A program made the position numbers and the translations under genes. DNA of 64,000 nucleotides from an uncultured Flavobacteriaceae bacterium (GTDB taxonomy: Bacteria; Bacteroidota; Bacteroidia; Flavobacteriales; Flavobacteriaceae), in NCBI GenBank assembly GCA_938011315.1, contig CALLUG010000006.1, forward strand, positions 1 through 64,000, in the 5' to 3' direction. Below the pieces are notes generated by a model, which had not been told where the DNA came from, made no database searches, and saw nothing but the letters and a program-made list of their open reading frames with translations. Positions 1 through 7,719 of this stretch are shown in pieces. The first letter of the stretch is position 1. The number at the start of each line of letters is the position of its first letter.

Positions 1-236
1 ATGGAGAAGTGTTAAGTATGAAAACATTTATCTAAATCCTCCCAATTCTGGAATTGATTTATACAAACAACTTAAAGCGTATTTTAACTTTTATAATCAC
101 AAAAGAAGACATCAAGGAATCGATAATCAAATACCTTTTAAAAGGTATTTGATTAAACAACAAAAAGTAGCTTAAATGAATAATAATCTGAACTTAATTT
201 AATACAAAAACTGTCTAAAAGATGGGAGAATGATCA
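1..236 (+). mobile_element. IS3-family element, right part (cut by window start)
   Basis: This is the 3' end of an insertion sequence that begins outside the window. It holds the end of the transposase OrfB followed by about 60 bp of non-coding end. The right end reads ACTGTCTAAAAGATGGGAG and then AATGATCA, ending near 236. Read on the opposite strand this matches the left end found at 1308 (TGATCATTC, then TTAGGACAGT), so the two are inverted-repeat ends of the same IS type. A degenerate copy follows at 1308-1804 in the same orientation, and a solo left end lies at 55612. The family assignment rests on the OrfB tail and the TG...CA ends. Confidence 0.8.
2..175 (+). pseudogene. IS3-family transposase OrfB, C-terminal fragment
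   Basis: The reading frame is open from the window edge and ends at the TAA at 173-175. It encodes the last 57 residues of an IS3-type transposase (rve integrase fold). The visible C-terminal signature is WRSVKYE, then YLNPPNSG, then NHKRRHQG, the usual end of OrfB in this family. The catalytic DDE residues would lie upstream, so whether the complete copy is functional cannot be judged. The copy at 1308-1804 has a near-identical tail (NHKRKHQRT instead of NHKRRHQGI). It is listed as a fragment only because the window cuts it; it may be intact outside. Confidence 0.75.
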
Positions 237-303
237 TATAAGTTTATTTCTAAACATTTTTCTCTATTTCTTTTCGTACAAAAAATAAAACATTCAATAA
301 TTC

Positions 304-1323
304 ATGAAATACTTTTTAGTACTAATTATTAATTCACTACTATTTTTTAGTTGTCAAAATCATTCTACAAACAATATTAAAACACTTAATCTGATAAAAG
401 AAATAGAACAACTAGATGGAAGATATATAAGTGATGTTAGAGGGCTAACGAATGATGAAAATTATATTTATATATCAGAGTATAACTTAAACCAAATATT
501 TAAAATTAGCAAAAATAGCCTAAAATTAGAAAGTGTTTATGGTAGATATGGTGAAGGCCCTGGAGAACTTACTGGTGCCAGTGAAATATATATTGAAAAT
601 GGAATGTTATATGTTGAAAATGACTTTAAACGTGCCATAGAAAAATATAATACAAGTAATAAAAGTCATGTTAAGACTATTAAACTACCTAACTCTTTAA
701 ATGATGCAGATTTCATGTTAAATTTCTTAGTAAAAGAAGGTAGTTGTTACATCTCTACCGTAAGTAGTAAAAGTACATCAATAAATACTTTTGATGAGAA
801 TGGTCAAATAACTCAAAAAGGTGGTGAAGTTTTTACATTCGATGATAATATGTCGCAGTTTTTAATAAGGAATGGTAGGCATTTATCGATGTTAGGTTCA
901 GACAAGATAATTGCTGTTTCTAACAATCTTCCAATAATAGAATTATATGATTTATCTTTAAACATAAAAAATGTATACGATTATACAAATGCTTCAGAAT
1001 TGATTCAAAAAAATATTGAGCATATAAACTTAAAAAGTAACACAGATGATGAGAATAGCTACAGAATTTTAGCTAAAGATATCAGTACTTATAAAAATAA
1101 ATTATACATATTATTCTCGATATACGGGGATGGATTTGGTTTTCGTCAAAACAAGTTAATCGTTTTTAATATTAAGGAGAATAATATAGTTTTTGACAAT
1201 ATATTAGCTTTGGATGAAAACTCTATATATAGCGCTATTACTGTTGATAAAAATAGCATAATTGCTTTTAATTACACGACATCATCTATTCAAATTTTCT
1301 CAAAATATGATCATTCCCCTTAA
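304..1323 (+). CDS. 6-bladed beta-propeller lipoprotein, 3' end formed by IS sequence
   Basis: The product has 339 residues with an N-terminal lipoprotein signal: hydrophobic residues 4-16 followed by FFSC, placing the lipidated cysteine at residue 17. Residues 79-89 read YGRYGEGPGEL, a hallmark of the Bacteroidota 6-bladed beta-propeller family (PF17170-like). Propeller-like strands repeat through the rest. It is probably an extracytoplasmic anchored protein of unknown ligand. The last codons (Tyr-Asp-His-Ser-Pro-stop) are encoded by TATGATCATTCCCCTTAA, in which TGATCATTC is the left end of the IS3 remnant at 1308. The original C-terminus has therefore been replaced, and a few residues or part of a blade may be missing. 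The gene is IS-bracketed cargo. Family call is good; function is unknown. Confidence 0.8.
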   Translation: MKYFLVLIINSLLFFSCQNHSTNNIKTLNLIKEIEQLDGRYISDVRGLTNDENYIYISEYNLNQIFKISKNSLKLESVYGRYGEGPGELTGASEIYIENGMLYVENDFKRAIEKYNTSNKSHVKTIKLPNSLNDADFMLNFLVKEGSCYISTVSSKSTSINTFDENGQITQKGGEVFTFDDNMSQFLIRNGRHLSMLGSDKIIAVSNNLPIIELYDLSLNIKNVYDYTNASELIQKNIEHINLKSNTDDENSYRILAKDISTYKNKLYILFSIYGDGFGFRQNKLIVFNIKENNIVFDNILALDENSIYSAITVDKNSIIAFNYTTSSIQIFSKYDHSP

Positions 1324-1804
1324 ATTAGGACAGTAAGTTAAGTTCAAAAAAAAGTATTAAATTTACTGATATCACAGGAAGAAAACCCACTTCAAAAATC
1401 AAGACAAAAGTTGTCTTAAAGGTTCTAAAGGAGCGATTAACTACAAAGGAGATAGCGCAACGTTTTAGGATTAACGTTCAACAGGTAAATCTATGCAAGC
1501 GAGAGTTTCTTAGTGAAGCAGAGATCGTTTTTTTAAGGTTAAAACTTCAAAGAAAAGCAAAACTGAATTTAAAGAAAAACGCCTATGGAGAAATGTTGCA
1601 TATGAAAGCGTTTATCTAAACCCTCCCAATTCTGGAATTGATTTATACAAACAACTTAAAGCGTATTTTAGCTTTTATAATCACAAAAGAAAACACCAAA
1701 GAACTGATAACCAAATACCTTTTGAAAGGTATTTGATTAAACAACAAAAAGTAGCTTAAGTGAATAGTAATCTGAACTTAAGTTAATACAAAAACTGTCT
1801 AAAA
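1308..1804 (+). mobile_element. Internally deleted IS3-family element
   Basis: The left end starts with TGATCATTCCCCTTAAATTA at 1308 and GGACAGT follows. About 1370-1580 encodes the OrfA helix-turn-helix part (KVVLKVLKERLTTKEIAQRF, then EIVFLRLKLQRK). From about 1581 the frame changes directly to the OrfB C-terminus (RLWRNVAYE, YLNPPNSG, NHKRKHQ), which stops at 1757-1759. The N-terminal and catalytic parts of OrfB are missing, so this is a non-autonomous relic with an internal deletion of roughly 0.7 kb or more. The right end is recognisable only to ACTGTCTAAAA (about 1804). The terminal GAATGATCA of the copy at 1-236 is absent. Confidence 0.8.
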
Positions 1805-1847
1805 CATTAGTTGAAAACTTTCCGAATTATTAAAATAACATCTAAAC

Positions 1848-1879
1848 ATTGATTTTTATGTTACAATGTGTTACATTTG
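1848..1879 (+). promoter_or_regulatory. Bacteroidota-type promoter for the Fic gene
   Basis: ATTG at 1848-1851 is followed after exactly 20 nt by TACATTTG at 1872-1879. This matches the Bacteroidota vegetative consensus (TTG/TTTG at -33, TAnnTTTG at -7). Transcription would begin near 1886, about 18 nt before the ATG at 1904. The promoter lies just after the IS3 remnant, so the Fic gene has its own promoter and does not depend on the IS. Confidence 0.6.
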
Positions 1880-1903
1880 ATACTGTAATTAACACGTTGT
1901 GAC

Positions 1904-3208
1904 ATGAAAATAGAAAATCCACCAGAAATAAAGGATTTTGATTTCAACAAATATATTGAATGCTTTAAAAAGGATGGAATGGAATCTTTTATTCAAGATA
2001 CTGATAAAAGATATTTTTATTGGACTGAAATAAAGCATCGTCCAAACTTACCATTTGATAATCCCAAAAAAGCTTGGGAAATTGTTAAAACTCACAGATT
2101 TATTGGAGCAAAAAGACTTCTTTTTGGAAATCATAAGTTCTCTTACAACCTAACTTCATTTATACAAGAAGATTTACACAATTTTGATTTAAAATTAATA
2201 GGCGGACTTTATAAAAATTCTATTACGCCTCAAGAACAACAGGAATATTTTAAAAATTCTCTAATTGAAGAAGCTATTGCCTCATCACAAATTGAGGGAG
2301 CTGCAACGACAACCGCTGTCGCAAGAGAAATGATTAAATCAGGCAGAAAACCAAGAACGGAATCTGAACAGATGATAATCAATAATTTCAGAGCTATTAG
2401 AGAAATTGAAAACAGATTAGATGAAGAATTATCAATTGAATTAATTTTTGATATTCATCAAATAATGACCGTAAAAACTGACGCAGCTAAATATGCGGGG
2501 AAATTCAGAGACCATCCAGTTTATGTCAAAGACCATGTAGATGGAGAAATTGCTTTTACAGCACCAGACTTTTCAGAGGTTAATGAATTAATAGAACAAC
2601 TACTACATTTTATTAATTCGGAAACCGAGTTTTATCATCCAATTATTAAAGCTTCTATTCTTCATTTTATGATTGGTTATATCCACCCATTTGGTGATGG
2701 AAATGGTCGTACTGCAAGAGCTTTATTTTATTGGTATTTAATTAAGAAAGGATATTCTTTATTAAAACATATTTCAATATCTAAAGCAATATTAAATTCA
2801 AGAACAAGCTATGATAAGGCCTTTTTAAAGACAGAACACGATCAAAATGATTTAACTTATTTCATAATGTATTCAATGAAAAATTTAAGAGTCGCTTTTC
2901 AAAGTTTAGTTTCATATAGGGATAGAAAACGAGAGGAGAGACAAAAAGCTTCTGAAATACTATATGAGCTCACACAAAAAGGATTTAATAAAAGACAAGC
3001 AGATTTATTAGGCTATTTATTTATCAAACCAAGAGCTAAAGTAACGGTCCCAATATATTCTAAAAGACATGAAATTGTTAGACAAACCGCAAGCAGAGAT
3101 TTAACTGATTTAGAAGAAAAAGGAATTGTTTTTAAAAGTAAAGATGGTAAAACAATGGTCTATGAGTTAATTGCTATCGAAAAAATTGGAAGCTATTTAA
3201 ATAAATAA
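1904..3208 (+). CDS. Fic family protein (predicted AMP transferase)
   Basis: The product has 434 residues. The Fic active-site loop HPFGDGNGRTAR is complete at residues 261-272 (catalytic His261). An inhibitory helix motif of the form [S/T]xxxE[G/N] is present upstream (Ser127 to Glu131-Gly132), which makes this a class II, self-inhibited Fic protein. Residues 1-95 form the N-terminal extension usual in this group. Residues about 350-425 look like a winged helix (KRQADLLGYLFIK, then RQTASRDLTDLEEKG). Fic enzymes transfer AMP or other nucleotide groups to hydroxyl side chains; the target here is unknown. It stands alone on the plus strand, between an IS relic and a cassette-like repeat. Such proteins are common in accessory islands. 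Confidence 0.92.
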   Translation: MKIENPPEIKDFDFNKYIECFKKDGMESFIQDTDKRYFYWTEIKHRPNLPFDNPKKAWEIVKTHRFIGAKRLLFGNHKFSYNLTSFIQEDLHNFDLKLIGGLYKNSITPQEQQEYFKNSLIEEAIASSQIEGAATTTAVAREMIKSGRKPRTESEQMIINNFRAIREIENRLDEELSIELIFDIHQIMTVKTDAAKYAGKFRDHPVYVKDHVDGEIAFTAPDFSEVNELIEQLLHFINSETEFYHPIIKASILHFMIGYIHPFGDGNGRTARALFYWYLIKKGYSLLKHISISKAILNSRTSYDKAFLKTEHDQNDLTYFIMYSMKNLRVAFQSLVSYRDRKREERQKASEILYELTQKGFNKRQADLLGYLFIKPRAKVTVPIYSKRHEIVRQTASRDLTDLEEKGIVFKSKDGKTMVYELIAIEKIGSYLNK

Positions 3209-3215
3209 CATTTTA

Positions 3216-3354
3216 CAACAATGGCTATAAGTAATTGCGTTGGCAAGGCATACTTTTTTGCAATTTTTGGCTTATGCCTTGGCTGAAGCGAATTGCAAAT
3301 ATATATGGCGAAAAATTAATCGATGTTTACTTGGTTTTTACCTCAGTTCTTTGT
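3216..3354. repeat. Cassette-like palindromic repeat, copy 1
   Basis: The element begins with CAACAATGG and GGCTATAAGTAATTGCG and contains GGCAAGGCATA (from about 3242), whose inverted partner TATGCCTTGGC lies about 20 nt further on (10 of 11 positions pair). Outer segments TATAAGTAATTG and CAATTG/AATATA also pair imperfectly, giving one long hairpin. The stretch 3237-3354 recurs at 4188-4307 with few changes, ending in both copies with CTTGGTTTT and CAGTTCTTTGT. The broken toxin gene on the minus strand stops 14 bp beyond it. Any small reading frames across it are products of the repeat. Confidence 0.75.
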
Positions 3355-3367
3355 CGGCAACTGGCTT

Positions 3368-3685
3368 TTATTTTTTTCGTTCTATTTTTATTGGGTTTTG
3401 TCGAGTATCAAAAACATCATTTATTTCAACTCTATTCTTATCGTTATTAATCCAATAAATGACTTTATAGTTTTTATATACAAGATATCTAAACCCTTGA
3501 TTTCTATTTTTAAGAAGTTCTTCGGCTTGTCCAATTTCGGCTTGCCTTTGTAATTTTAAAGTTTCGTTATAAATACCATTAACAAGTTTTTTTGTTATTC
3601 GAATTCCAGCTTTTTCTCGATGATATTTATAAATTTTTTCTAGTTCTTTTTGAAAGAAATCAGGTCAAAATAATTTTAATTCCAT
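3368..3685 (-). pseudogene. RelE/ParE-type toxin, inactivated by an in-frame TGA
   Basis: The minus-strand frame of 106 codons starts with the ATG at 3683-3685, which overlaps the end of the antitoxin gene by 10 nt, and stops at 3368-3370. Codon 7 (3665-3667) is TGA. Family members usually have Trp there (pattern VFWTDFA), so one TGG-to-TGA change explains it. The rest is intact and typical: PDFFQKELEKIYKYHREKAG, EIGQAEELLK, FRYLVYKNYKVIYWI and VFDTRQNP. No usable start lies soon after the stop. The gene should therefore be silent unless the TGA is read through or the base is a sequencing error. The family is a ribosome-dependent RNase or gyrase-type toxin fold. Confidence 0.8.
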
Positions 3686-3918
3686 TTATCAATCTTGGCT
3701 TTTAATTCGCTAGATTCAATTAGTCGACCATTTATTGAATCTTCCATAGATTTGTCAATTCGAGAATTAAATTCCTCAATTGTCATTGGTTTAAAATCAT
3801 CATTTTCGAAATTCTTATTTTCTTTTCTAAGGATTTTTTCAAGTCGTGAAATAACATCTTCACTTTGAATCTTTAAAAACTCTTGAATTAGTTCCAATTT
3901 TCTTGTTTGTAAATCCAT
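3676..3918 (-). CDS. Antitoxin of a RelE/ParE-type module
   Basis: An 80-residue acidic, Lys/Glu-rich helical protein beginning MDLQTRKLELIQEFLKIQ. It follows the layout of short Bacteroidota addiction-module antitoxins: a helical N-terminus with EVI/DVI-like and KLELI motifs, then TIEEFNSRIDKSMEDSINGR and a C-terminal toxin-binding tail. Its last 10 nt overlap the start of the toxin frame, the normal antitoxin-then-toxin coupling. The toxin carries a nonsense codon, so this antitoxin is likely an orphan that could still neutralise related toxins elsewhere. There is no recognisable HTH; DNA binding is not supported by sequence alone. Confidence 0.75.
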   Translation of the reverse strand: MDLQTRKLELIQEFLKIQSEDVISRLEKILRKENKNFENDDFKPMTIEEFNSRIDKSMEDSINGRLIESSELKAKIDKWN

Positions 3919-4319
3919 TTTATTAGCTTTTTATCAAAGATACAAAATTATCAATTTAAACATCTAATTTCCTTGTTTTCACGAATTTCTCAGCTTGTTG
4001 TCAACGTGTTTGTATAAGATTAGTTGCGTGTTTAAGCACTAAAGTTAGCAAATAAATCACAGATAGAAAGTCCGCGAGAACTTTCGTAAGTAGGCTATAA
4101 CGAGCATTAATTATATACGTCTTTGTTGTAAGTAGTGCTTCATGTCCTGCTTGGTTTTACGATGTTTGTTATTTAGTTCGAAACTGAGCGTTGGCAAGGT
4201 GCATACTTTTTTGCAATTTTTGATTTATGTGTTGGCTGAAGAGAATTGCAAATATGCATGGCGAAAAATTAATTGATCTTTACTTGGTTTTCACCTCAGT
4301 TCTTTGTTTTGTGGCGTTT
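3919..4319. other. Non-coding interval made mostly of cassette-like repeats
   Basis: No credible gene was found. About 3990-4090 begins with GTCAACGTGTTTGTATAAG, an end-like sequence of the same type as the other palindromic repeats, followed by a GAAAGTCCGCGAGAACTTTC hairpin-like stretch at about 4067-4086. From 4092 to 4307 it is repeat sequence (listed separately). The promoter of the antitoxin gene should lie near 3919-3990 on the minus strand but no clear consensus was recognised. Confidence 0.6.
4092..4307. repeat. Cassette-like repeat, copy 2 (two joined units)
   Basis: 4092-4237 (AGGCTATAACGAGC to GTGTTGGCT) is nearly identical to 7575-7719. 4188-4307 is nearly identical to 3237-3354, including CTTGGTTTTCACCTCAG and TTCTTTGT at the end. 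The element ends 12 bp before the stop codon of the minus-strand DUF262/HNH gene at 4320. It therefore occupies the whole space between that gene's 3' end and the 5' side of the antitoxin gene. Confidence 0.8.
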
Positions 4320-5693
4320 TTATATCAGAATTTTTCCGTTTGATTTTTCTCGATTACACGATTTATGCAATATTGCGAGATTTATTTCTTCGTTATTTCC
4401 AAAATCGTCTATTGATTGTAAATGGTCAATTTCATAATCATCAGTGCTTCGGATTTGATTTTTACAATATGGGCAAAGTCCGTTTTGTTTTTCTAATAAT
4501 TTATCTTCTAGTGTTTTATCTCTAATAGTAGAAATTCTTTTAGACCTTTCAATGTTATATTTTTTTCGGATAGAGTCTAATGTGCTTGATTTTATAAAAT
4601 CTACTCTGTCTGAAAAAGTGTTATTGATTCTATGTTTACCTCTTTTAGAGTTTTGTATAAAAGCTCGATTAGTTTCATCAGAGAAAAACTTTTCAAAGCT
4701 ATCGTGAATCTCATCTCTATATTTTTGCAAAAATTTATCATCCTCATTTGAAAAGAGTAATGTAATTATGTCCAATAATGTTAAGTTAGGATATACTTTT
4801 TTACGATTTGGATTTTCATTTACTAATTGCCCAAGAGCATTATTTGTTCCGAAAATTAGTTTAATTCTTTTTAGAGTATTTAGAAAATGTTTTTCAAGAC
4901 TATTTAAATTTGTTGAATCAGTTTTATTTTCAAAATGGTATTTTACATTTTGAAGCATTAATGTTTTTGGTAAATGATTTTTATTTTTTAGCTCTTGATA
5001 ATTACTAATTAATGTCATAAAACGTAAAACATCATTCTCATTATCCATTCTTAAATCATCAGTTTTTACAGATTTTCTAGATATTGAGTGATTAAATAAT
5101 TCTGTCTTTACAATTCTTTTAATTAGGCGAGTAAAATCACTTAAATAAATACAATTCCACAATTCAAAACTATTAGCCTTGATGGGGAAAGGATTCTTGT
5201 TCAAACGCTCAAATATTTCATATTTAAGTGATTGCTCAAACCCTTTGTCTTCATCAAAAGTGAATGTTTTCAGAGTGAAATCTAAAATTTTGTCATTAAG
5301 TACAATTTTAAAATAATCGTGATTATAATCTAGTCCGTTAAGATTTGTTAAAATATCTAAACCTATCAAATTGAAACCGTTTAATTTGGTTTTTACACCT
5401 CTTAAATGACCGAGAAAGCCAAAAAAAGATATTAGCCTCTGTTGACCATCAATTACTTCAAGCTTACCTTCTTTATCTTTAAATAAATATATAGGTGGTA
5501 ATGGAATTCCTAGGACAGCACTTTCAATTATACCACTGGCTTTTTGTCTATTAATCACTTCATTACGCTGATAGTTAGGTCTGAGATTAATATTGTCGTC
5601 AAGATAATAACGAAGCAAAGTTTTTATGCTTGTGTCAGATGATGAGCCTTGTTTTAGTTGAAGTAAAGATTTATCTATTGTATTGTTATCCAT
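4320..5693 (-). CDS. DUF262 protein with C-terminal HNH nuclease domain
   Basis: The product has 457 residues. The N-terminal DUF262 (ParB/Srx-like) domain shows YQR at 41-43 and the signature DGQQR at 82-86. The C-terminus (about 395-457) is a zinc-finger HNH domain: CPYC, then EIDHL, then HKSCNREK. Related DUF262 enzymes (GmrS-like, SspE, BrxU) use NTP hydrolysis together with an HNH or DUF1524 nuclease to attack modified or foreign DNA. The ATG overlaps the stop of the upstream DUF262 gene in a TAATG, so the two are co-translated and probably form one complex. Repeats flank the pair. A defence role is inferred from family and context; the trigger is unknown. Confidence 0.88.
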   Translation of the reverse strand: MDNNTIDKSLLQLKQGSSSDTSIKTLLRYYLDDNINLRPNYQRNEVINRQKASGIIESAVLGIPLPPIYLFKDKEGKLEVIDGQQRLISFFGFLGHLRGVKTKLNGFNLIGLDILTNLNGLDYNHDYFKIVLNDKILDFTLKTFTFDEDKGFEQSLKYEIFERLNKNPFPIKANSFELWNCIYLSDFTRLIKRIVKTELFNHSISRKSVKTDDLRMDNENDVLRFMTLISNYQELKNKNHLPKTLMLQNVKYHFENKTDSTNLNSLEKHFLNTLKRIKLIFGTNNALGQLVNENPNRKKVYPNLTLLDIITLLFSNEDDKFLQKYRDEIHDSFEKFFSDETNRAFIQNSKRGKHRINNTFSDRVDFIKSSTLDSIRKKYNIERSKRISTIRDKTLEDKLLEKQNGLCPYCKNQIRSTDDYEIDHLQSIDDFGNNEEINLAILHKSCNREKSNGKILI

Positions 5694-6958
5694 TACGCAA
5701 TTTTATTTGTAAAATAGTTATCTATAATTTTACCCATTTCTGAAAACCTGTATCGAACCCTAGCAGAATTGAAAACTTTTTCTTTGTAAGTGTCAATTAA
5801 ATTGAAGTCTTTATTTTCTTCATATTCTGAGTTTTCAACATTTTTTAGGTACTCGTTGATATATTTGCCTAAATCATATCCGTTATTATCTATAAATGAA
5901 TTATTAAGCCTATTATCAGTTGCAAAATGATAATATAAAGTTTCGATAAAATATCTTTCTTGTCTCTGGCGACTAAAGAAATTACCGTAGGTAGAATATA
6001 TTTTATTGAAATTATTTTTAATTTCTTTTTCAATTTTACTCAATTGCTCTGTTTTGAGTTGCTTTACATCGATTTCAGAATCCTCTTCCTCTTCTTCCGA
6101 TAATTCAGAAACATCAAGTTCATTCTCTTCGTTTTTATCAAAATTGTAAATACTAGATTCTATTCTGTCAAATGATGAATTGATGAATGGATTTTTACTT
6201 TTCTTAGCATAGAGTTCAATTGAATCGTCAAATAGGGCAAGTAAGAAAAGTAAGGTCACATACTCGTCTCCTGCCATTCTTTCGTCTTCTTCAAAAAATG
6301 GACAGACTTTATTAAAGATATCTGACTTCGCAATTTTTTTAAAGAGCTTATGAAAGTCGTTTTGTGAATATTGACAGTTTCTTACTTCTTGCTGATTTAA
6401 AGCAGTTAACCCTGAATTATATCTATGAAATAATTGATATTTAAATTTTAGTTGAGTATCGATATCAATATTTCTATCAACCAATTTAAAAGTTACAGTT
6501 CTAATGGAATATGTTTTGAAGGCTCTTTGAAATTTTTCATCTAATTGTTTATATGTTCTACCATTCAAAGACTCATATAAAGGTGTATCTTTTTTAAGGC
6601 CTTCTAACTTTAATTCGTTATTGCGAAATTTGAGAATAGTACTTAATCTTTGCCTACCGTCAATAGCCTCCTTAACAATTTTCTTTAGGTCTTGAACTTC
6701 TTTTTCAACTTCCACAAAATATATTATCGGTGTATCAATACCATATATAATACTTTCTATAAAATATGATTGTTTATTAATTGACCAAACGAATTTTCGT
6801 TGATATTCAGGTTCATGGTCAATTTTTCCGCTTGTCTGATTTTCCCATAAGTCAATTATTGGTATATCTTGCGGCGCTGGTTGAAATACTCTTTGGAATT
6901 GATATATCTCGTCCTCAAAGATACTTTTTCTTAAATTCTCTTCTACTTTATCACTCAT
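5693..6958 (-). CDS. DUF262 protein, first gene of a coupled pair
   Basis: The product has 421 residues with a DUF262 domain: EYQRKFVW at 51-58 and DGRQRLS at 100-106, the latter a variant of the DGQQR signature. Middle helices follow. Residues about 277-298 are a very acidic linker (EENELDVSELSEEEEED), and a helical C-terminal domain ends the protein. No HNH or DUF1524 motif is visible, so the nuclease is probably provided by the next gene, with which it shares one base (stop/start TAATG at 5691-5695). The pair likely evolved by duplication, with one member losing or never having the nuclease. Function is inferred as the NTP-hydrolysing or sensing partner. Confidence 0.85.
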   Translation of the reverse strand: MSDKVEENLRKSIFEDEIYQFQRVFQPAPQDIPIIDLWENQTSGKIDHEPEYQRKFVWSINKQSYFIESIIYGIDTPIIYFVEVEKEVQDLKKIVKEAIDGRQRLSTILKFRNNELKLEGLKKDTPLYESLNGRTYKQLDEKFQRAFKTYSIRTVTFKLVDRNIDIDTQLKFKYQLFHRYNSGLTALNQQEVRNCQYSQNDFHKLFKKIAKSDIFNKVCPFFEEDERMAGDEYVTLLFLLALFDDSIELYAKKSKNPFINSSFDRIESSIYNFDKNEENELDVSELSEEEEEDSEIDVKQLKTEQLSKIEKEIKNNFNKIYSTYGNFFSRQRQERYFIETLYYHFATDNRLNNSFIDNNGYDLGKYINEYLKNVENSEYEENKDFNLIDTYKEKVFNSARVRYRFSEMGKIIDNYFTNKIA

Positions 6959-6984
6959 AGTTCAATTTTTTTTTAAATGACATA

Positions 6985-7112
6985 CAACGATCTCGGCTAT
7001 AAGTAATTGCGTTTGTGAGGCATACTTTTGCAAGGACACGACAAGCTGAAAATTCTACAAGAATTTTCAGGATAAGCCTTTAAAAAGCAATTGTTTATAA
7101 TCATTGTTATGG
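6985..7112. repeat. Cassette-like palindromic repeat, copy 3 (long imperfect hairpin)
   Basis: The whole element can fold on itself. The left side TATAAGTAATTGCGTTT (from about 6999) pairs with AAAAAGCAATTGTTTATA (about 7083-7100), AGGC pairs with GCCT, and the centre is a perfect 11-bp stem: CTGAAAATTCT at 7046-7056, a 3-nt loop, and AGAATTTTCAG at 7060-7070. Ends are CAACG (6985) and GTTATGG (7106-7112). It shares GGCTATAAGTAATTGCG and AGGCATACTTTT with copy 1. It lies between the 5' end of the DUF262 pair and the 3' end of the antitoxin gene. Confidence 0.7.
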
Positions 7113-7131
7113 TGTCGTTTTTTCTATTCGA

Positions 7132-7431
7132 TTACAAAAAAGTCAGTCCAATTTTTCGGTTAAGTCCTTGCTCGAAAATCCTAATTAAGGTCGAAAGTTG
7201 GATATTTCCTTTTCCATTCTCAATTTTAGAGATATAACTCTTTTTTGTACCAGTTTTTTCGGCAAGCTGCTCCTGTGTCATTTGTGCCTCTTTTCGTGCG
7301 GATTTCAGCATTTCGCTTACGATGAACATTTGTGCTCCTTCGTCATAATTGTTTCGGCTTTCCGTTCCAATTTTCCCGTGTTCAAGCTCAATGAGTTCCT
7401 CGAAGTTCGTTATGTTTTTATATTTTTTCAT
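7132..7431 (-). CDS. HigA-type HTH antitoxin
   Basis: The product has 99 residues with an XRE/HTH_3 domain at about 36-95 (SARKEAQMTQEQLAEKTGTKKSYISKIENGKG). The N-terminal 35 residues (MKKYKNITNFEELIELEHGKIG, then RNNYDEGAQ) match the HigA-like antitoxins of Bacteroidota, which sit downstream of a HigB toxin. Only the tail of that toxin remains just upstream (7437-7574, 5 nt away). The antitoxin normally represses its own operon. Its original promoter was lost with the start of the toxin gene, so its expression now depends on the adjoining repeat or is absent. Confidence 0.88.
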   Translation of the reverse strand: MKKYKNITNFEELIELEHGKIGTESRNNYDEGAQMFIVSEMLKSARKEAQMTQEQLAEKTGTKKSYISKIENGKGNIQLSTLIRIFEQGLNRKIGLTFL

Positions 7432-7436
7432 TGTCT

Positions 7437-7574
7437 TTATTTTTTCTTGTCAAGATATTCGTTCATTAATCGTTCCGCTTTATCGATTTCCTTTTCCGGT
7501 GTTTTTTGCGTCTTTTTTTGAAAACCGTTAAAAAGTACCACAAGTTGTCCTTCATCGAAACAGCAGAAGTAACT
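7437..7574 (-). pseudogene. HigB-type toxin, C-terminal remnant
   Basis: The minus strand encodes 46 residues ending at 7437-7439: [18 protein letters not shown], then [19 protein letters not shown]. This is the C-terminal half of a HigB/RelE-like mRNA interferase of the kind that precedes HigA. The homology stops exactly where the repeat beginning AGGCTATAACGAGC starts (7575), so the N-terminal half and start codon have been removed by a rearrangement at the repeat boundary. It cannot make an active toxin. Confidence 0.78.
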
Positions 7575-7719
7575 AGGCTATAACGAGCCATTAACTATAC
7601 ACGTCTTTGTTGTAAGTAGTGCTTCACGTTCTGCTTGGTTTTACGATGTTTGTTATTTAGTTCGAAACTGAGCGTTGGCAAGGCATACTTTTTTGCAATT
7701 TTTGGTTTATGTGTTGGCT
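7575..7719. repeat. Cassette-like repeat, copy 4
   Basis: This is 145 bp nearly identical to 4092-4237, from AGGCTATAACGAGC to GTGTTGGCT. Its last base touches the stop codon of the restriction-modification gene (TTA on the plus strand at 7720), and its first base is where the HigB remnant is cut off. GGCAAGGCATA and TATGTGTTGGC inside it form an imperfect hairpin arm. The exact fit between two genes suggests insertion or excision at defined ends. Confidence 0.8.

Noticed and set aside
3235-3553. Three overlapping plus-strand reading frames of 71-76 codons
   Set aside because: They run through the palindromic repeat and, antisense, through the broken RelE gene. Composition is hydrophobic Phe/Leu/Ile from AT-rich DNA.
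4304-4525. Plus-strand frame of 73 codons
   Set aside because: Antisense to the HNH end of the DUF262 gene, no family features.
3216-7719. Standard integron attC sites
   Set aside because: The outer ends do not fit RYYYAAC and GTTRRRY strictly and no integrase gene is in view, so only a resemblance is claimed.
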